Shown: positions 1 through 6,733, counted from the stretch's first letter. The stretch is 11,928 nucleotides of DNA from Candidatus Poseidoniaceae archaeon (GCA_022452125.1 JAKURJ010000048.1:1-11928); one strand, 5' to 3'. Numbers and translations are program-made. The notes: generated from the letters alone by a model not told the origin.

Positions 1-738
1 TCATTGATTGCAGCAATGTACGCTAGCGTGGGCCATGGTGGGGCTTCAGGATATTTGGCTGTGTTATCACTAACTGTCTATGCATCTAACGACTCTGTCT
101 GGTTGAAGCAACATGCTTGGAGTTTGAATCTATTAGTTGCTGGAATGGCGTTTTTTGCATACAAGAAGAATGATTTTTTTGATTCAAAATTAGCAATTCC
201 TTTCATTATTGCAAGTATCCCTGCAGCATTAATAGTCGGATATCTACGAGTAAATGATGATGTTTACGACACTTTGGTATCGATAACTCTCGGCTTTGCT
301 GCTTGGAAATTATATACAACAAAATCTAGAGAATCTGAAGAATTGTTTTCTAATCCTCCTCCCGTTCAAATTGCTTTTATTGTGGGTACAATTATCGGTT
401 TACTAAGTGGAATTATTGGAGTAGGTGGTGGGATTTTTTTATCTCCCATCATTCTATTATTTGGATGGAGTGATCCGAAAACAACAGCTGGTATTGCTGC
501 AGTCTTCATCTGGGTTAATTCTGCTGCTGGATTAATTGGCAGTTCAATATCAGGTCAGAATGTAATTGATTTTGATGTGTTGATACCATTTGCAATCGCT
601 GTGTTAATTGGTGGTTATCTTGGTTCGAAGTTTGGTTCTGAGAAATTTTCTCAAAAATCAGTTAGGAACACATTGGTGTCTGTAATGCTAATAGCTGCAA
701 TTAGGCAAATCCTAGAATTACTTGGATTGTGGATGTAA
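1..738 (+). CDS. TauE/SafE family membrane permease, 5'-truncated by the window edge
   Basis: Partial integral membrane protein of the TauE/SafE (sulfite exporter-like) family, whose members are thought to move sulfite, sulfonates or other small anions across the cytoplasmic membrane. The reading frame is open from base 1. The TTG at 4 is unlikely to be the true start because the visible N-terminus is already the first conserved family repeat (ASVGHGGASGYLAVLSL). About 245 residues are visible, against a usual 250-300, so only a short N-terminal piece is missing. Hydrophobic segments lie at about 38-52, 64-80, 88-101, 122-155, 161-180, 192-207 and 222-241. The second repeat, with its glycine-rich IIGVGGGIFLSP signature at about 137-148, marks the usual two-fold duplication. 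The TAA stop directly abuts the stop of the convergent zinc-ribbon gene. Substrate cannot be read from the sequence. Family assignment is strong. Confidence 0.85.
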   Translation, partial: SLIAAMYASVGHGGASGYLAVLSLTVYASNDSVWLKQHAWSLNLLVAGMAFFAYKKNDFFDSKLAIPFIIASIPAALIVGYLRVNDDVYDTLVSITLGFAAWKLYTTKSRESEELFSNPPPVQIAFIVGTIIGLLSGIIGVGGGIFLSPIILLFGWSDPKTTAGIAAVFIWVNSAAGLIGSSISGQNVIDFDVLIPFAIAVLIGGYLGSKFGSEKFSQKSVRNTLVSVMLIAAIRQILELLGLWM

Positions 739-1023
739 TCAATTGAATGAATCTTCATGTCCACAGTGTGGGCATGAAATTGTATATCGTGCCTTTTTTG
801 GTTTTGGAACTTTCATTATAGCTCCACATAATGTGCACTGGTGTCTAATTGTTTCAGGCTCTTTTGGTTTCGGTTTTTCACCTAAGGTACGACCTACGTC
901 TGTAGACCAGCCAACTTGGTCAGTGTAAGAATCTGTTTTCTTCATCTTTGAACTTTTCAAAGATAGGCGAATTTTGCGCTTCTTCTTCTTGCGCTTACCA
1001 GGAGGTGGTTTCTTGGTTGCCAT
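739..1023 (-). CDS. Small basic zinc-ribbon protein
   Basis: A 94-residue protein of unknown function. The N-terminal 30 residues are extremely basic (residues 9-17 are almost all Lys/Arg), which suggests binding to nucleic acid, ribosome or other polyanion. A linker follows, and then a C-terminal four-cysteine zinc ribbon with CTLC at 63-66 and CPHC at 84-87. The second knuckle is the common CPxCG type. No catalytic motif is visible. It lies 45 bp downstream of the beta-CASP nuclease gene on the same strand, so the two may be co-transcribed. The ATG at 1023 has no GGTG-type ribosome site, although a TATA-like GATAATTTAG lies at 1061-1070 on the minus strand. The gene is believable because the cysteine pattern is intact and the frame fills the gap to the permease stop exactly. 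An accessory RNA-binding role beside the nuclease is inference only. Confidence 0.75.
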   Translation of the reverse strand: MATKKPPPGKRKKKKRKIRLSLKSSKMKKTDSYTDQVGWSTDVGRTLGEKPKPKEPETIRHQCTLCGAIMKVPKPKKARYTISCPHCGHEDSFN

Positions 1024-1068
1024 GGGTGACGGTGAATGTCACTGTATTCAATCGCTTCGGCTAAATTA

Positions 1069-2436
1069 TCATTCTAGTACGGTTGATTCCCCGTTAACCG
1101 GAGTGTGTACTGTGTGGCCCTTTGCTTCCAATTCTTCGACAAGAGGTGGTCTAGCATGATTTGGATCTGTATGGTAAACTACTACTGTTTCGGCTTGGCA
1201 TTGTTCTGCGAATTCAACAATTTCAGAATGGCCTGCATGGGTGGAAAATGAAAACTGGCTAACCTCTAAATCGATTGGTGTTCTCTTATCCCAAATAGGA
1301 ACGTGTCCTTCATCCAATAACATTCTTCCACCAGAGCCTGATGCTTGGTAACCTGTTAGGAGAATCGCATTTCTAGGATCCATTCTCAATCTATTTAGAT
1401 ACCAAATTGATGGTCCACCATCCATCATTCCTGAGGTTGAAACTATGCAGTCCGCATCTAATGCTTTCTTTTTATCAGATTTTGATGAAACTCTTCTACA
1501 CCATTTCCATGCTTCTTCTAGTGCTTGAGGGTCTCTCAATGCTTCTGGGTGTTCCATCTGAAGTCTAGCGACGCTTTTTCCCATCCCGTCAACATGAACA
1601 TCTAGTTCGGGAAGATGTTTGTGAAGCATCATTACGATATCCTGTGTTCTTCCGTTTGCAAATGCAGGAATTAATGCTGTACCGCCTCTATCTGTAACTT
1701 CTACTATTCTATCGACAAAAGCTTCTATTGTTTCTTCTTTACTTGGATGGTCTCTTCCACCATATGTTCCTTCAACGAACAGAACATCGCATTTTTCTGG
1801 CTTAGCTCCAGAAACTAATGGTGAGTCGCGAGTATCAAAATCTCCACTAAAAAGTAATTTGTGAGTTTCAGTTTCCACATTTAACATAGCAGCGCCTGGT
1901 ATATGACCCGCTCTAGTTAGTTTCAGTTTCCAGGATTCGTTTTCCCATTTTTCATCAAATTGATGAGTGTACCAAGATGATGTTGCAATGTCAATGTCTC
2001 TTTTATCCCAAGCTAAGGGATACCCTTCTAATCTACTAACTTTGTAACAATCATTCCACATCATATGGCTAATTTTTGCAGTTAGTGGAGTTCCATGTAA
2101 TCTTGTTCTATGGTTTGAACATAACCAAGGAGCCATTCCTAAGTGATCAATATGAGAATGTGTAATCACTGCATCTTTGATATTTGGTGCTTCATGAGGA
2201 TATTTTGGTGGGTCTGTCGGAGCTAATCCATAATCAAGTAGCATTTTAGTTCCATATTTATCTTCGAAAACACAACCTACGTTGCCTACTTCATTGCCTC
2301 CTCCAAGGTAATGATAACGGATTCCATTAGGTGGAGGAACTTCTGGATAAGAAGTAGTCCTGCCTGGAGAATAGAATACCATGTCTGTACGCAGTAAAAT
2401 GTCATGAATGAATATGTCGGACCCCTGTGTTTCCAC
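1069..2436 (-). CDS. Beta-CASP metallo-beta-lactamase ribonuclease (archaeal CPSF/RNase J-like)
   Basis: Predicted zinc-dependent RNA nuclease of the CPSF73/RNase J superfamily (beta-CASP), which in archaea takes part in mRNA 3'-end formation and 5'-3' decay. Metallo-beta-lactamase motifs are in order: Asp68 (LLDYG), the signature HSHIDH at 93-98, His178 (AGHIPGAA) and Asp199 (SGDFD). Beta-CASP motifs follow: Glu222 (VEGTYG, motif A), His400 (FSFSTHAGH, motif B) and His422 (VYHTDPNH, motif C). At 455 residues there is no room for the N-terminal KH domains of aCPSF1, so it is closer to the KH-less aCPSF2-like class. The chosen start is GTG at 2436 and gives about 37 residues before the core. 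ATG at 2382 (residue 19) is an alternative. A TATA-like TTTTTATTT at 2464-2472 (minus strand) fits a near-leaderless start at 2436. A nuclease is well supported, but substrate and polarity are not. Confidence 0.85.
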   Translation of the reverse strand: METQGSDIFIHDILLRTDMVFYSPGRTTSYPEVPPPNGIRYHYLGGGNEVGNVGCVFEDKYGTKMLLDYGLAPTDPPKYPHEAPNIKDAVITHSHIDHLGMAPWLCSNHRTRLHGTPLTAKISHMMWNDCYKVSRLEGYPLAWDKRDIDIATSSWYTHQFDEKWENESWKLKLTRAGHIPGAAMLNVETETHKLLFSGDFDTRDSPLVSGAKPEKCDVLFVEGTYGGRDHPSKEETIEAFVDRIVEVTDRGGTALIPAFANGRTQDIVMMLHKHLPELDVHVDGMGKSVARLQMEHPEALRDPQALEEAWKWCRRVSSKSDKKKALDADCIVSTSGMMDGGPSIWYLNRLRMDPRNAILLTGYQASGSGGRMLLDEGHVPIWDKRTPIDLEVSQFSFSTHAGHSEIVEFAEQCQAETVVVYHTDPNHARPPLVEELEAKGHTVHTPVNGESTVLE

Positions 2437-2750
2437 TGGAATAATTTTGAAGGTGTATGGATCAAATAAAAACTCGCGATACTTATGGACTAGACGCGTT
2501 AAACATCAATGGGTCTTACTTCGTTCACATTGTAATATCATCATTTCTTGATTCGTCACACCTCTTATTTTCTATCTCCACAGGAAATAAAGGGGTCATG
2601 ATCAATGATTTGTTTTTATTTCCGAAACACTATTTTCTATTTCTGATGGAGAAAAATAAGTTTCCAAAAAAATAATTTTGATTTCGAATTACAATTTTCC
2701 ACTAGTCATCTCGCCGATGAAACAATGAGTGAATATCCACTGGAAGTAAT
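2437..2750. promoter_or_regulatory. Divergent intergenic region, 314 bp, no convincing gene
   Basis: This stretch separates two divergent transcription units. On the nuclease side, a TATA-like TTTTTATTT (2464-2472, minus strand) sits about 28 bp before the GTG start. On the ferredoxin side, an A/T run AAAAAAATAATTTT (2666-2679) could be a TATA element giving a leader of about 50 nt. Two near-identical 13-mers, TATTTTCTATCTC (2566-2578) and TATTTTCTATTTC (2631-2643), lie 65 bp apart. No tRNA signature, C/D-box RNA or supported ORF was seen. Confidence 0.4.
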
Positions 2751-2957
2751 ATGGCCGAGAGTTCAACAGCAACATTCGTTGTTGATGAGGAGCTCTGTTA
2801 TGGCTGCGGTGCGTGCATTGCACTTTGTCCAACAAATGCCTTAGATCTCAAAGATAGATTAGCTATAGTGGAACAAGAAAAATGCACACTATGTGAACAC
2901 TGCATACCATCCTGTCCTGTTTTTGCACTAAGAATTGAAGGTGTAGTCAATGATTAA
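2751..2957 (+). CDS. 2[4Fe-4S] ferredoxin
   Basis: A 68-residue low-potential electron carrier of the bacterial-type two-cluster family. Both cluster motifs are intact: CYGCGACIALCP at 16-27 and CTLCEHCIPSCP at 45-56. Each CxxCxxC triad plus the distal CP contributes to the pseudo-symmetric pair of [4Fe-4S] clusters. Length and spacing match stand-alone ferredoxins, with a short Ser/Ala N-terminal extension. The ATG at 2751 is preceded by a weak GGAAG at 2742-2746. An ATG at 2725 is out of frame. The stop overlaps the start of the next gene by 8 bp, so the two are translationally coupled. Its position before a geranylgeranyl-reductase-like flavoprotein and GGGP synthase suggests it delivers electrons for saturating archaeal isoprenoid lipid chains. 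The fold is certain, the partner inferred. Confidence 0.9.
   Translation: MAESSTATFVVDEELCYGCGACIALCPTNALDLKDRLAIVEQEKCTLCEHCIPSCPVFALRIEGVVND
2938..2943 (+). promoter_or_regulatory. Shine-Dalgarno site inside the ferredoxin gene
   Basis: AAGGTG lies six bases before the ATG at 2950, inside the coding sequence of the ferredoxin. It supports an 8-bp overlapping start for the flavoprotein and coupled translation of the two genes. Confidence 0.65.
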
Positions 2958-3579
2958 CGTTGCAGGAGGAGGAGTTAGGGGACTATCTTGTGCTCTTTAT
3001 CTTCTGAAGCAAAACCACCCAGTAACAATTTACGAATCACGCCAAGAAATTGGAAATCCAGTACGCTCTCCAGGAATTTCAAAAACCATTTCTGAGGACT
3101 TAATAGAAAAAACATCTGCAGTCAAAACAAACTTCGGTTGGGCTTTTCGCAGAGAATGGTTCGAAAAGGAATTAGCGAAAATAGTGACAGATTCTGGAGG
3201 TACAATAAAACTCAAAACAATAGCTCCTGAAAACTCAATAAATTGCACAGGAGGAAAAACTAACTCATCCGGTTGGCCACAAACAGGTTCTCAGTACACA
3301 AATCTTGTATCGTGGAGTGGTGGAATAACAATCACTAGCAACATACCTAATGAGTTCTCACTAGATTCTATGGAAGAAGATAGATTTTGTTTTGAGAGAG
3401 GAGATGGTTTAGTAGAATGTTGGATCAGAGGAGACTTACCTAGGCCGGCACAAGGCTGGTTAGAGATAATGAAAGGCGAACATCCAACAGTTTCCAGAAA
3501 CATATGTGCTGATGAAGCAATAGCAGAAGGAGAAGAAATAGCCAAAAATTTCATTCATTCGCTTCGGGAGTTGGACTAA
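2950..3579 (+). CDS. Short geranylgeranyl-reductase-like FAD-binding protein
   Basis: A 209-residue protein resembling the N-terminal part of archaeal geranylgeranyl reductases (digeranylgeranylglycerophospholipid reductase family). These enzymes use FAD and reduced ferredoxin to saturate isoprenoid chains. The dinucleotide-binding fold is visible at 2-30: a GGGVRG turn (6-11, fitting GxGxxG) after a hydrophobic strand, ending in the ribose-binding Glu29. EIGNPVRSPGIS at 33-44 mirrors the EIGxPVRCGE segment that follows in the family. INCTGG at 97-102 resembles the second flavoprotein strand (ATG motif). Known reductases are about 400 residues, so roughly half is missing, including a recognisable GDAAG motif and most of the substrate domain. 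No frameshift or internal stop is seen, and it keeps its own ribosome site and tight coupling, so it looks like a maintained compact gene. Activity is uncertain. Confidence 0.65.
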   Translation: MINVAGGGVRGLSCALYLLKQNHPVTIYESRQEIGNPVRSPGISKTISEDLIEKTSAVKTNFGWAFRREWFEKELAKIVTDSGGTIKLKTIAPENSINCTGGKTNSSGWPQTGSQYTNLVSWSGGITITSNIPNEFSLDSMEEDRFCFERGDGLVECWIRGDLPRPAQGWLEIMKGEHPTVSRNICADEAIAEGEEIAKNFIHSLRELD

Positions 3580-3580
3580 C

Positions 3581-4399
3581 ATGATACCCGACTTTGGCTT
3601 GCTGAATTATGTTCTCGACCAAAGCCAAGGTTGTAGACATGTCACTCTTATCGACCCAGGAAAACAAAGTGCCGAAATTGCAACAAGAAGAGCTATAGCG
3701 GCAATAGAATCAGGATCAAGGATGATTTTTGTAGGAGGGTCTACAGATACACCAGATGAAGTAGTTCACGAAACTTGCAAATCAATTCAAGAAGCATTAG
3801 AATTACAAATATTTGCAGCAAGCCAGGACCCGAACTCTGATGAAGAATTCTGGAAAATACCCGTGGTACTCTTCCCAGGGGGGGCTCATGCATTATCTCC
3901 AGCAGCTGACGGAATAACATTCATGATGTTAATGAATTCAAAAACTAGGAAATTTTTGGTTGGAGAACAATTACGAGGCGCTCCTTATCTTCATAAATTT
4001 GGAGTAGAAGCATTGCCCACAGGATATCTTGTATTTTCTCCAGGTGGAAAGGTTGGAGAAGTTGGAGAAGCAGAATTGGTACAACCCGGTCAAACAGAAA
4101 TAACACATGCTTATGCATTGACTGCTCAAATGTTCGGATTCAAAATACTCTACCTAGAAGCAGGAAGCGGGGCATCAAACCAAGTAGATCCAAATTGTAT
4201 CGAATCTGCAAACCAAGTGGAAGGTCTTTGTTTGATTGTTGGTGGAGGAATAAGAACGGGTGAACAAGCAGCCAAAGCTGCACAATCAGGTGCAAATTGG
4301 ATAGTTACAGGAACTTTAACCGAAGATGCATCAAGCATGGATGAACTCCGTCAAAGAATCAGAACCATAGTCGATTCAATTCAATCTTCATCTTCGTAG
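3581..4399 (+). CDS. Geranylgeranylglyceryl phosphate synthase
   Basis: GGGP synthase (GGGPS/PcrB family, TIM barrel) joins sn-glycerol-1-phosphate to geranylgeranyl diphosphate through an ether bond, the first committed step of archaeal membrane lipid synthesis. Signature motifs are in order: LIDPGK at 23-28, VGGS at 51-54, LFPG at 97-100, SPAADGITFMMLMNS at 106-120, the diagnostic YLEAGSGA at 191-198, GGGIRT at 221-226 and GANWIVTGT at 237-245. The last two form the phosphate-binding end of the barrel. Length (272) is normal for the larger archaeal group. The ATG at 3581 follows the previous stop by one base, with GGGAG at 3566-3570 as possible ribosome site, making it the last gene of the ferredoxin operon. 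Its 3' end overlaps the convergent coiled-coil gene by 19 bp. Confidence 0.93.
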   Translation: MIPDFGLLNYVLDQSQGCRHVTLIDPGKQSAEIATRRAIAAIESGSRMIFVGGSTDTPDEVVHETCKSIQEALELQIFAASQDPNSDEEFWKIPVVLFPGGAHALSPAADGITFMMLMNSKTRKFLVGEQLRGAPYLHKFGVEALPTGYLVFSPGGKVGEVGEAELVQPGQTEITHAYALTAQMFGFKILYLEAGSGASNQVDPNCIESANQVEGLCLIVGGGIRTGEQAAKAAQSGANWIVTGTLTEDASSMDELRQRIRTIVDSIQSSSS

Positions 4400-5649
4400 A
4401 GAACAGGGTCTCCAGTTCCACCAGGGGAATCAGGTCTTGCTTCTTTAGGAACGTCCATTCCTTTCTCAATTACCTCTAGAGCGGTGTCCAAATCTACTGT
4501 ACCCCCGTCTGCTAATATCTGCATATCATCAGCAGTCGGCGCAGAAATAGTCCTCTCAACATCTGGTGAATTGGAATAAATTTCCTTCCTCAATTCTCTT
4601 TCATCATGACTACGTACCAAGGACAAAGAATCTGCGAACACACGACCTACAACTTCTCGAGTTCTCTCAGAACGCTTGACACCATCTAATTGGTTAACAG
4701 CAGAATCTCTCTGAGATTCCAATTCACGCAATTCAGAAGTTCTGTCGGTAAGAGCAGCCTCTAAATCACCAATAGTGAGGGACATCTGTTGTATTCTTTC
4801 ATCTCTTTCGAATACATCGTTGTGTAATCTTCTTTCTCTTCTTCTTAGAGATTCATATTCACGGTTTCTCTCAAGCAATCTACGCTTCAATTCTTCGATT
4901 TGTTCTACCAAGTAATCGTGTTCTGCAGAAACAGATCTCGGACCCTGCATAACTCTCTCTAACTGTTCCTCTAATTCCGCAAGGCGAGTATCACGCGCAT
5001 CCAACAATCCGCGCAATCTGTCAGCAATATCTCTCAAGCGCTGCCTCTCTTCTTCTAGTGCATCATTAGCAGCCTTCTCAGCCTCTAAATCACCAGATAA
5101 AGCATCAGCCTGGGATTTCAATGCTCGAACTTCATCTGCAGTTACACTGGTCAGGCCAGCGTTTGCAGCTCGTTCTAAAGCCTCTACCATTTGACCCATA
5201 CGACCCTCCATCTCAGCGATTACATCGTCTTGTTGGGTTGCCAAATCTCTTAGTTGAGAAGCTTCCTTTTCCAACGCTTCTCTTTCTTCAACAGAAATAC
5301 TGGAACTGTTTTCTGCTAACTCTTTTCGCGTATCTTCCAACATTCTTTCCAAGTGAACAATCCTTGCTCCAGCCTCTTCCAAGTCATTTTCAGCAGCCTT
5401 TAGTTGGGCAACTTCTGGAGCAATCTCGTCTTTACGTTCAGCAAGGTCCAATTCTAGGACTCTCAATCTCTGCTTTGATGTTACCAGATCCTCATTCCTA
5501 TCTGCAAGTTCTTGCCATGCAACAAGAACCTCCTCAACGAGTTGGTCAACGGGATACGCGCGTAACATACCTTCGAGCGCAGCACGCTCATCACCGTTAG
5601 TTTCAGTCATTCGACGGATGCCGCCTGGAGAGTCAGCGCTGAACGTCAT
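4381..5649 (-). CDS. Long coiled-coil protein downstream of the actin homologue
   Basis: A 422-residue, highly charged protein with almost continuous heptad-like sequence from about residue 35 to 345, rich in Glu, Arg, Leu, Gln and Ala, with short breaks near 115-120, 165-175 and 240-250. No signal peptide, membrane segment or enzymatic motif is visible. The C-terminal 70 residues are not coiled coil and end in a Gly/Pro-rich acidic tail (DSPGGTGDPVLYEDED). It lies 74 bp downstream of the MamK-like actin gene on the same strand, with no TATA-like element between, so co-transcription is likely. This suggests a filament partner, cross-linker or anchor. The start is uncertain: ATG at 5649 gives 13 extra residues, while ATG at 5610 (MTETNGDERAALEG) is equally plausible, and neither has a GGTG site. 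Resemblance to SMC/myosin-type proteins would be compositional only. Confidence 0.75.
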   Translation of the reverse strand: MTFSADSPGGIRRMTETNGDERAALEGMLRAYPVDQLVEEVLVAWQELADRNEDLVTSKQRLRVLELDLAERKDEIAPEVAQLKAAENDLEEAGARIVHLERMLEDTRKELAENSSSISVEEREALEKEASQLRDLATQQDDVIAEMEGRMGQMVEALERAANAGLTSVTADEVRALKSQADALSGDLEAEKAANDALEEERQRLRDIADRLRGLLDARDTRLAELEEQLERVMQGPRSVSAEHDYLVEQIEELKRRLLERNREYESLRRRERRLHNDVFERDERIQQMSLTIGDLEAALTDRTSELRELESQRDSAVNQLDGVKRSERTREVVGRVFADSLSLVRSHDERELRKEIYSNSPDVERTISAPTADDMQILADGGTVDLDTALEVIEKGMDVPKEARPDSPGGTGDPVLYEDED

Positions 5650-5677
5650 TGAGGGTTATCGCACAACTACCATTCTT

Positions 5678-5711
5678 CAACCTTTCATTGGTTGGAGGGC
5701 CCTACGGGCCC
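5678..5711 (-). other. Two tandem hairpins between the actin and coiled-coil genes
   Basis: On the minus strand, just after the actin stop, a perfect 6-bp stem with a three-base loop (GGGCCC-GTA-GGGCCC, 5697-5711) is followed by a 5-bp stem with a seven-base loop (CAACC-AATGAAA-GGTTG, 5678-5694). No T-tract follows, so a simple terminator is unlikely. They may be an RNA processing or stability element that sets the ratio of the two proteins. Confidence 0.5.
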
Positions 5712-5723
5712 ATTGTGACACCT

Positions 5724-6728
5724 TCAGTTAATCGCGGTATATTGCTCGTCAGGCATGTCTTGAGCCAATGCCATTGCACCAGTTGCAACCTTCTCGATAG
5801 GGTCATCAACACAAGTTACTGTAACGTCTCCGATGTCTGCGATATCGTTTGCAATTGCATCTGCGATTCCATCGATTAGAGAACCTCCGCCGGATAGTAT
5901 GATGTTGTTTCTAAGAATTGGTTGATATTCAGGGTCGGCGGTTGCAACAATCGACTTAATTGCTGCACCAACCTTTCCAACAACCATTGAACATGCAGAC
6001 TTGATCAGGTCACCAATATCGACAACTTGCTTCTTACCTTCAACAGACAACTCAACCATTTGCTCACGGTCATCACCGTTAACGTAGGAGAATTCTTCTT
6101 TCCACTTGCGAACCATATCTTTTGTAACTTGAGCACCAGTGTACTTCTTTTGAACTAGTTCCATAAGTTGCAAATCGATCCAATCTCCAGCTTCCTGGAT
6201 AGTCAATTGATCTTCTTCAGTTGGGAAGATTCCGTAAAGGCGTGCAATATCTGTTGTACCTGCTCCGATATCGACGCAGATTGAACCAGAAATTTCTCCA
6301 ATTCCATATGCTGTAGCGAATGGCTCGGTAACTACCATAATTGCGTTAACTTGGCCACGCAGGGTAGCGACCAGATTACTCTTGTCAGTGAAAGAAACGT
6401 GTGAAGGAGAGCAAATTACTCCGAAAACCTCGTCGTAATCTTCAGGCCCAACGGCCTCGATTAGGTGAGTTACGAAAGCCTTAGCAGCAGCTAAGTTTGC
6501 CTCATCATCTTGAGCAACACCAGCAGCCATAGGGCGGTATAGGTTACAAGCTAGTTTGTTCTTTAGAGCGTCGTTACCAAATAGAACATCGCGGCCTAGG
6601 AAATTCCTAGCAACCGGATCCTTTGGTCTTCCTACAACAGTCTCAATAGTTTCTAATGAACCTGCACTACTTGCAATAGTTGATTGGTATGTTCCCAAAT
6701 CAATCCCAACATAGAGTCTTTCTCCCAT
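5724..6728 (-). CDS. MamK-like actin-family ATPase (filament-forming)
   Basis: A 334-residue protein with all five actin-superfamily nucleotide elements: phosphate-1 (VGIDLGTYQSTI, 7-18), connect-1 with the likely catalytic Glu135 (VVTEPFATAYG, 132-142), phosphate-2 (VDIGAGTTDI, 152-161), adenosine loop (LSGGGSLIDG, 278-287) and connect-2 (VATGAMAL, 314-321). Beyond these it matches remembered MamK sequence in VGRPKD (32-37), LYRPMAAGV (63-71), EEDQLTIQEAG (171-181), KEEFSYV (210-216), PEYQPILRNNIILSGG (266-281) and VTCVDDP (304-310). MamK is the bacterial actin that lines up magnetosomes and is about 347 residues. Length shows no inserts like those of eukaryotic actin. Expected to be cytoplasmic and to polymerise with ATP. 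Start ATG 6728 is fixed by GGTGAG at 6734-6739. Protease upstream, coiled-coil protein downstream. The local role is unknown. Confidence 0.9.
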   Translation of the reverse strand: MGERLYVGIDLGTYQSTIASSAGSLETIETVVGRPKDPVARNFLGRDVLFGNDALKNKLACNLYRPMAAGVAQDDEANLAAAKAFVTHLIEAVGPEDYDEVFGVICSPSHVSFTDKSNLVATLRGQVNAIMVVTEPFATAYGIGEISGSICVDIGAGTTDIARLYGIFPTEEDQLTIQEAGDWIDLQLMELVQKKYTGAQVTKDMVRKWKEEFSYVNGDDREQMVELSVEGKKQVVDIGDLIKSACSMVVGKVGAAIKSIVATADPEYQPILRNNIILSGGGSLIDGIADAIANDIADIGDVTVTCVDDPIEKVATGAMALAQDMPDEQYTAIN

Positions 6729-6733
6729 TTTGT

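Noticed and set aside
722..928. Plus-strand frame with cysteines (CPQCGHE) after the permease
   Set aside because: The cysteines arise from translating the opposite strand of the zinc-ribbon gene; the minus-strand protein has the proper knuckle spacing and basic tail.
2457..2675. Open frame of 72 codons in the divergent spacer
   Set aside because: The only GGTG-like site touches its ATG directly, composition is that of translated AT-rich spacer, and no motif or family resemblance is seen.
2641..2730. Possible C/D-box guide RNA (TGATGG and CGATGAA elements)
   Set aside because: Box C copies are imperfect and no properly spaced CTGA box D was found.
4381..4399. 19-bp overlap between GGGP synthase and the coiled-coil gene as a possible frame error
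   Set aside because: Both C-termini are plausible and both frames are intact, so it is an ordinary tail-to-tail overlap.
5121..5600. Open frame of 159 codons opposite the coiled-coil gene
   Set aside because: It is the antisense image of the heptad-rich repetitive coding sequence, giving Leu/Gln/Pro-rich text with no motif.
5697..5711. GGGCCCTACGGGCCC as a classical intrinsic terminator
   Set aside because: No T-tract follows on either strand and the next gene continues on the same strand without its own visible promoter.
5724..6728. Magnetosome gene island suggested by the MamK resemblance
   Set aside because: None of the neighbours resembles other mam or mms genes, so the actin alone does not imply magnetosomes.
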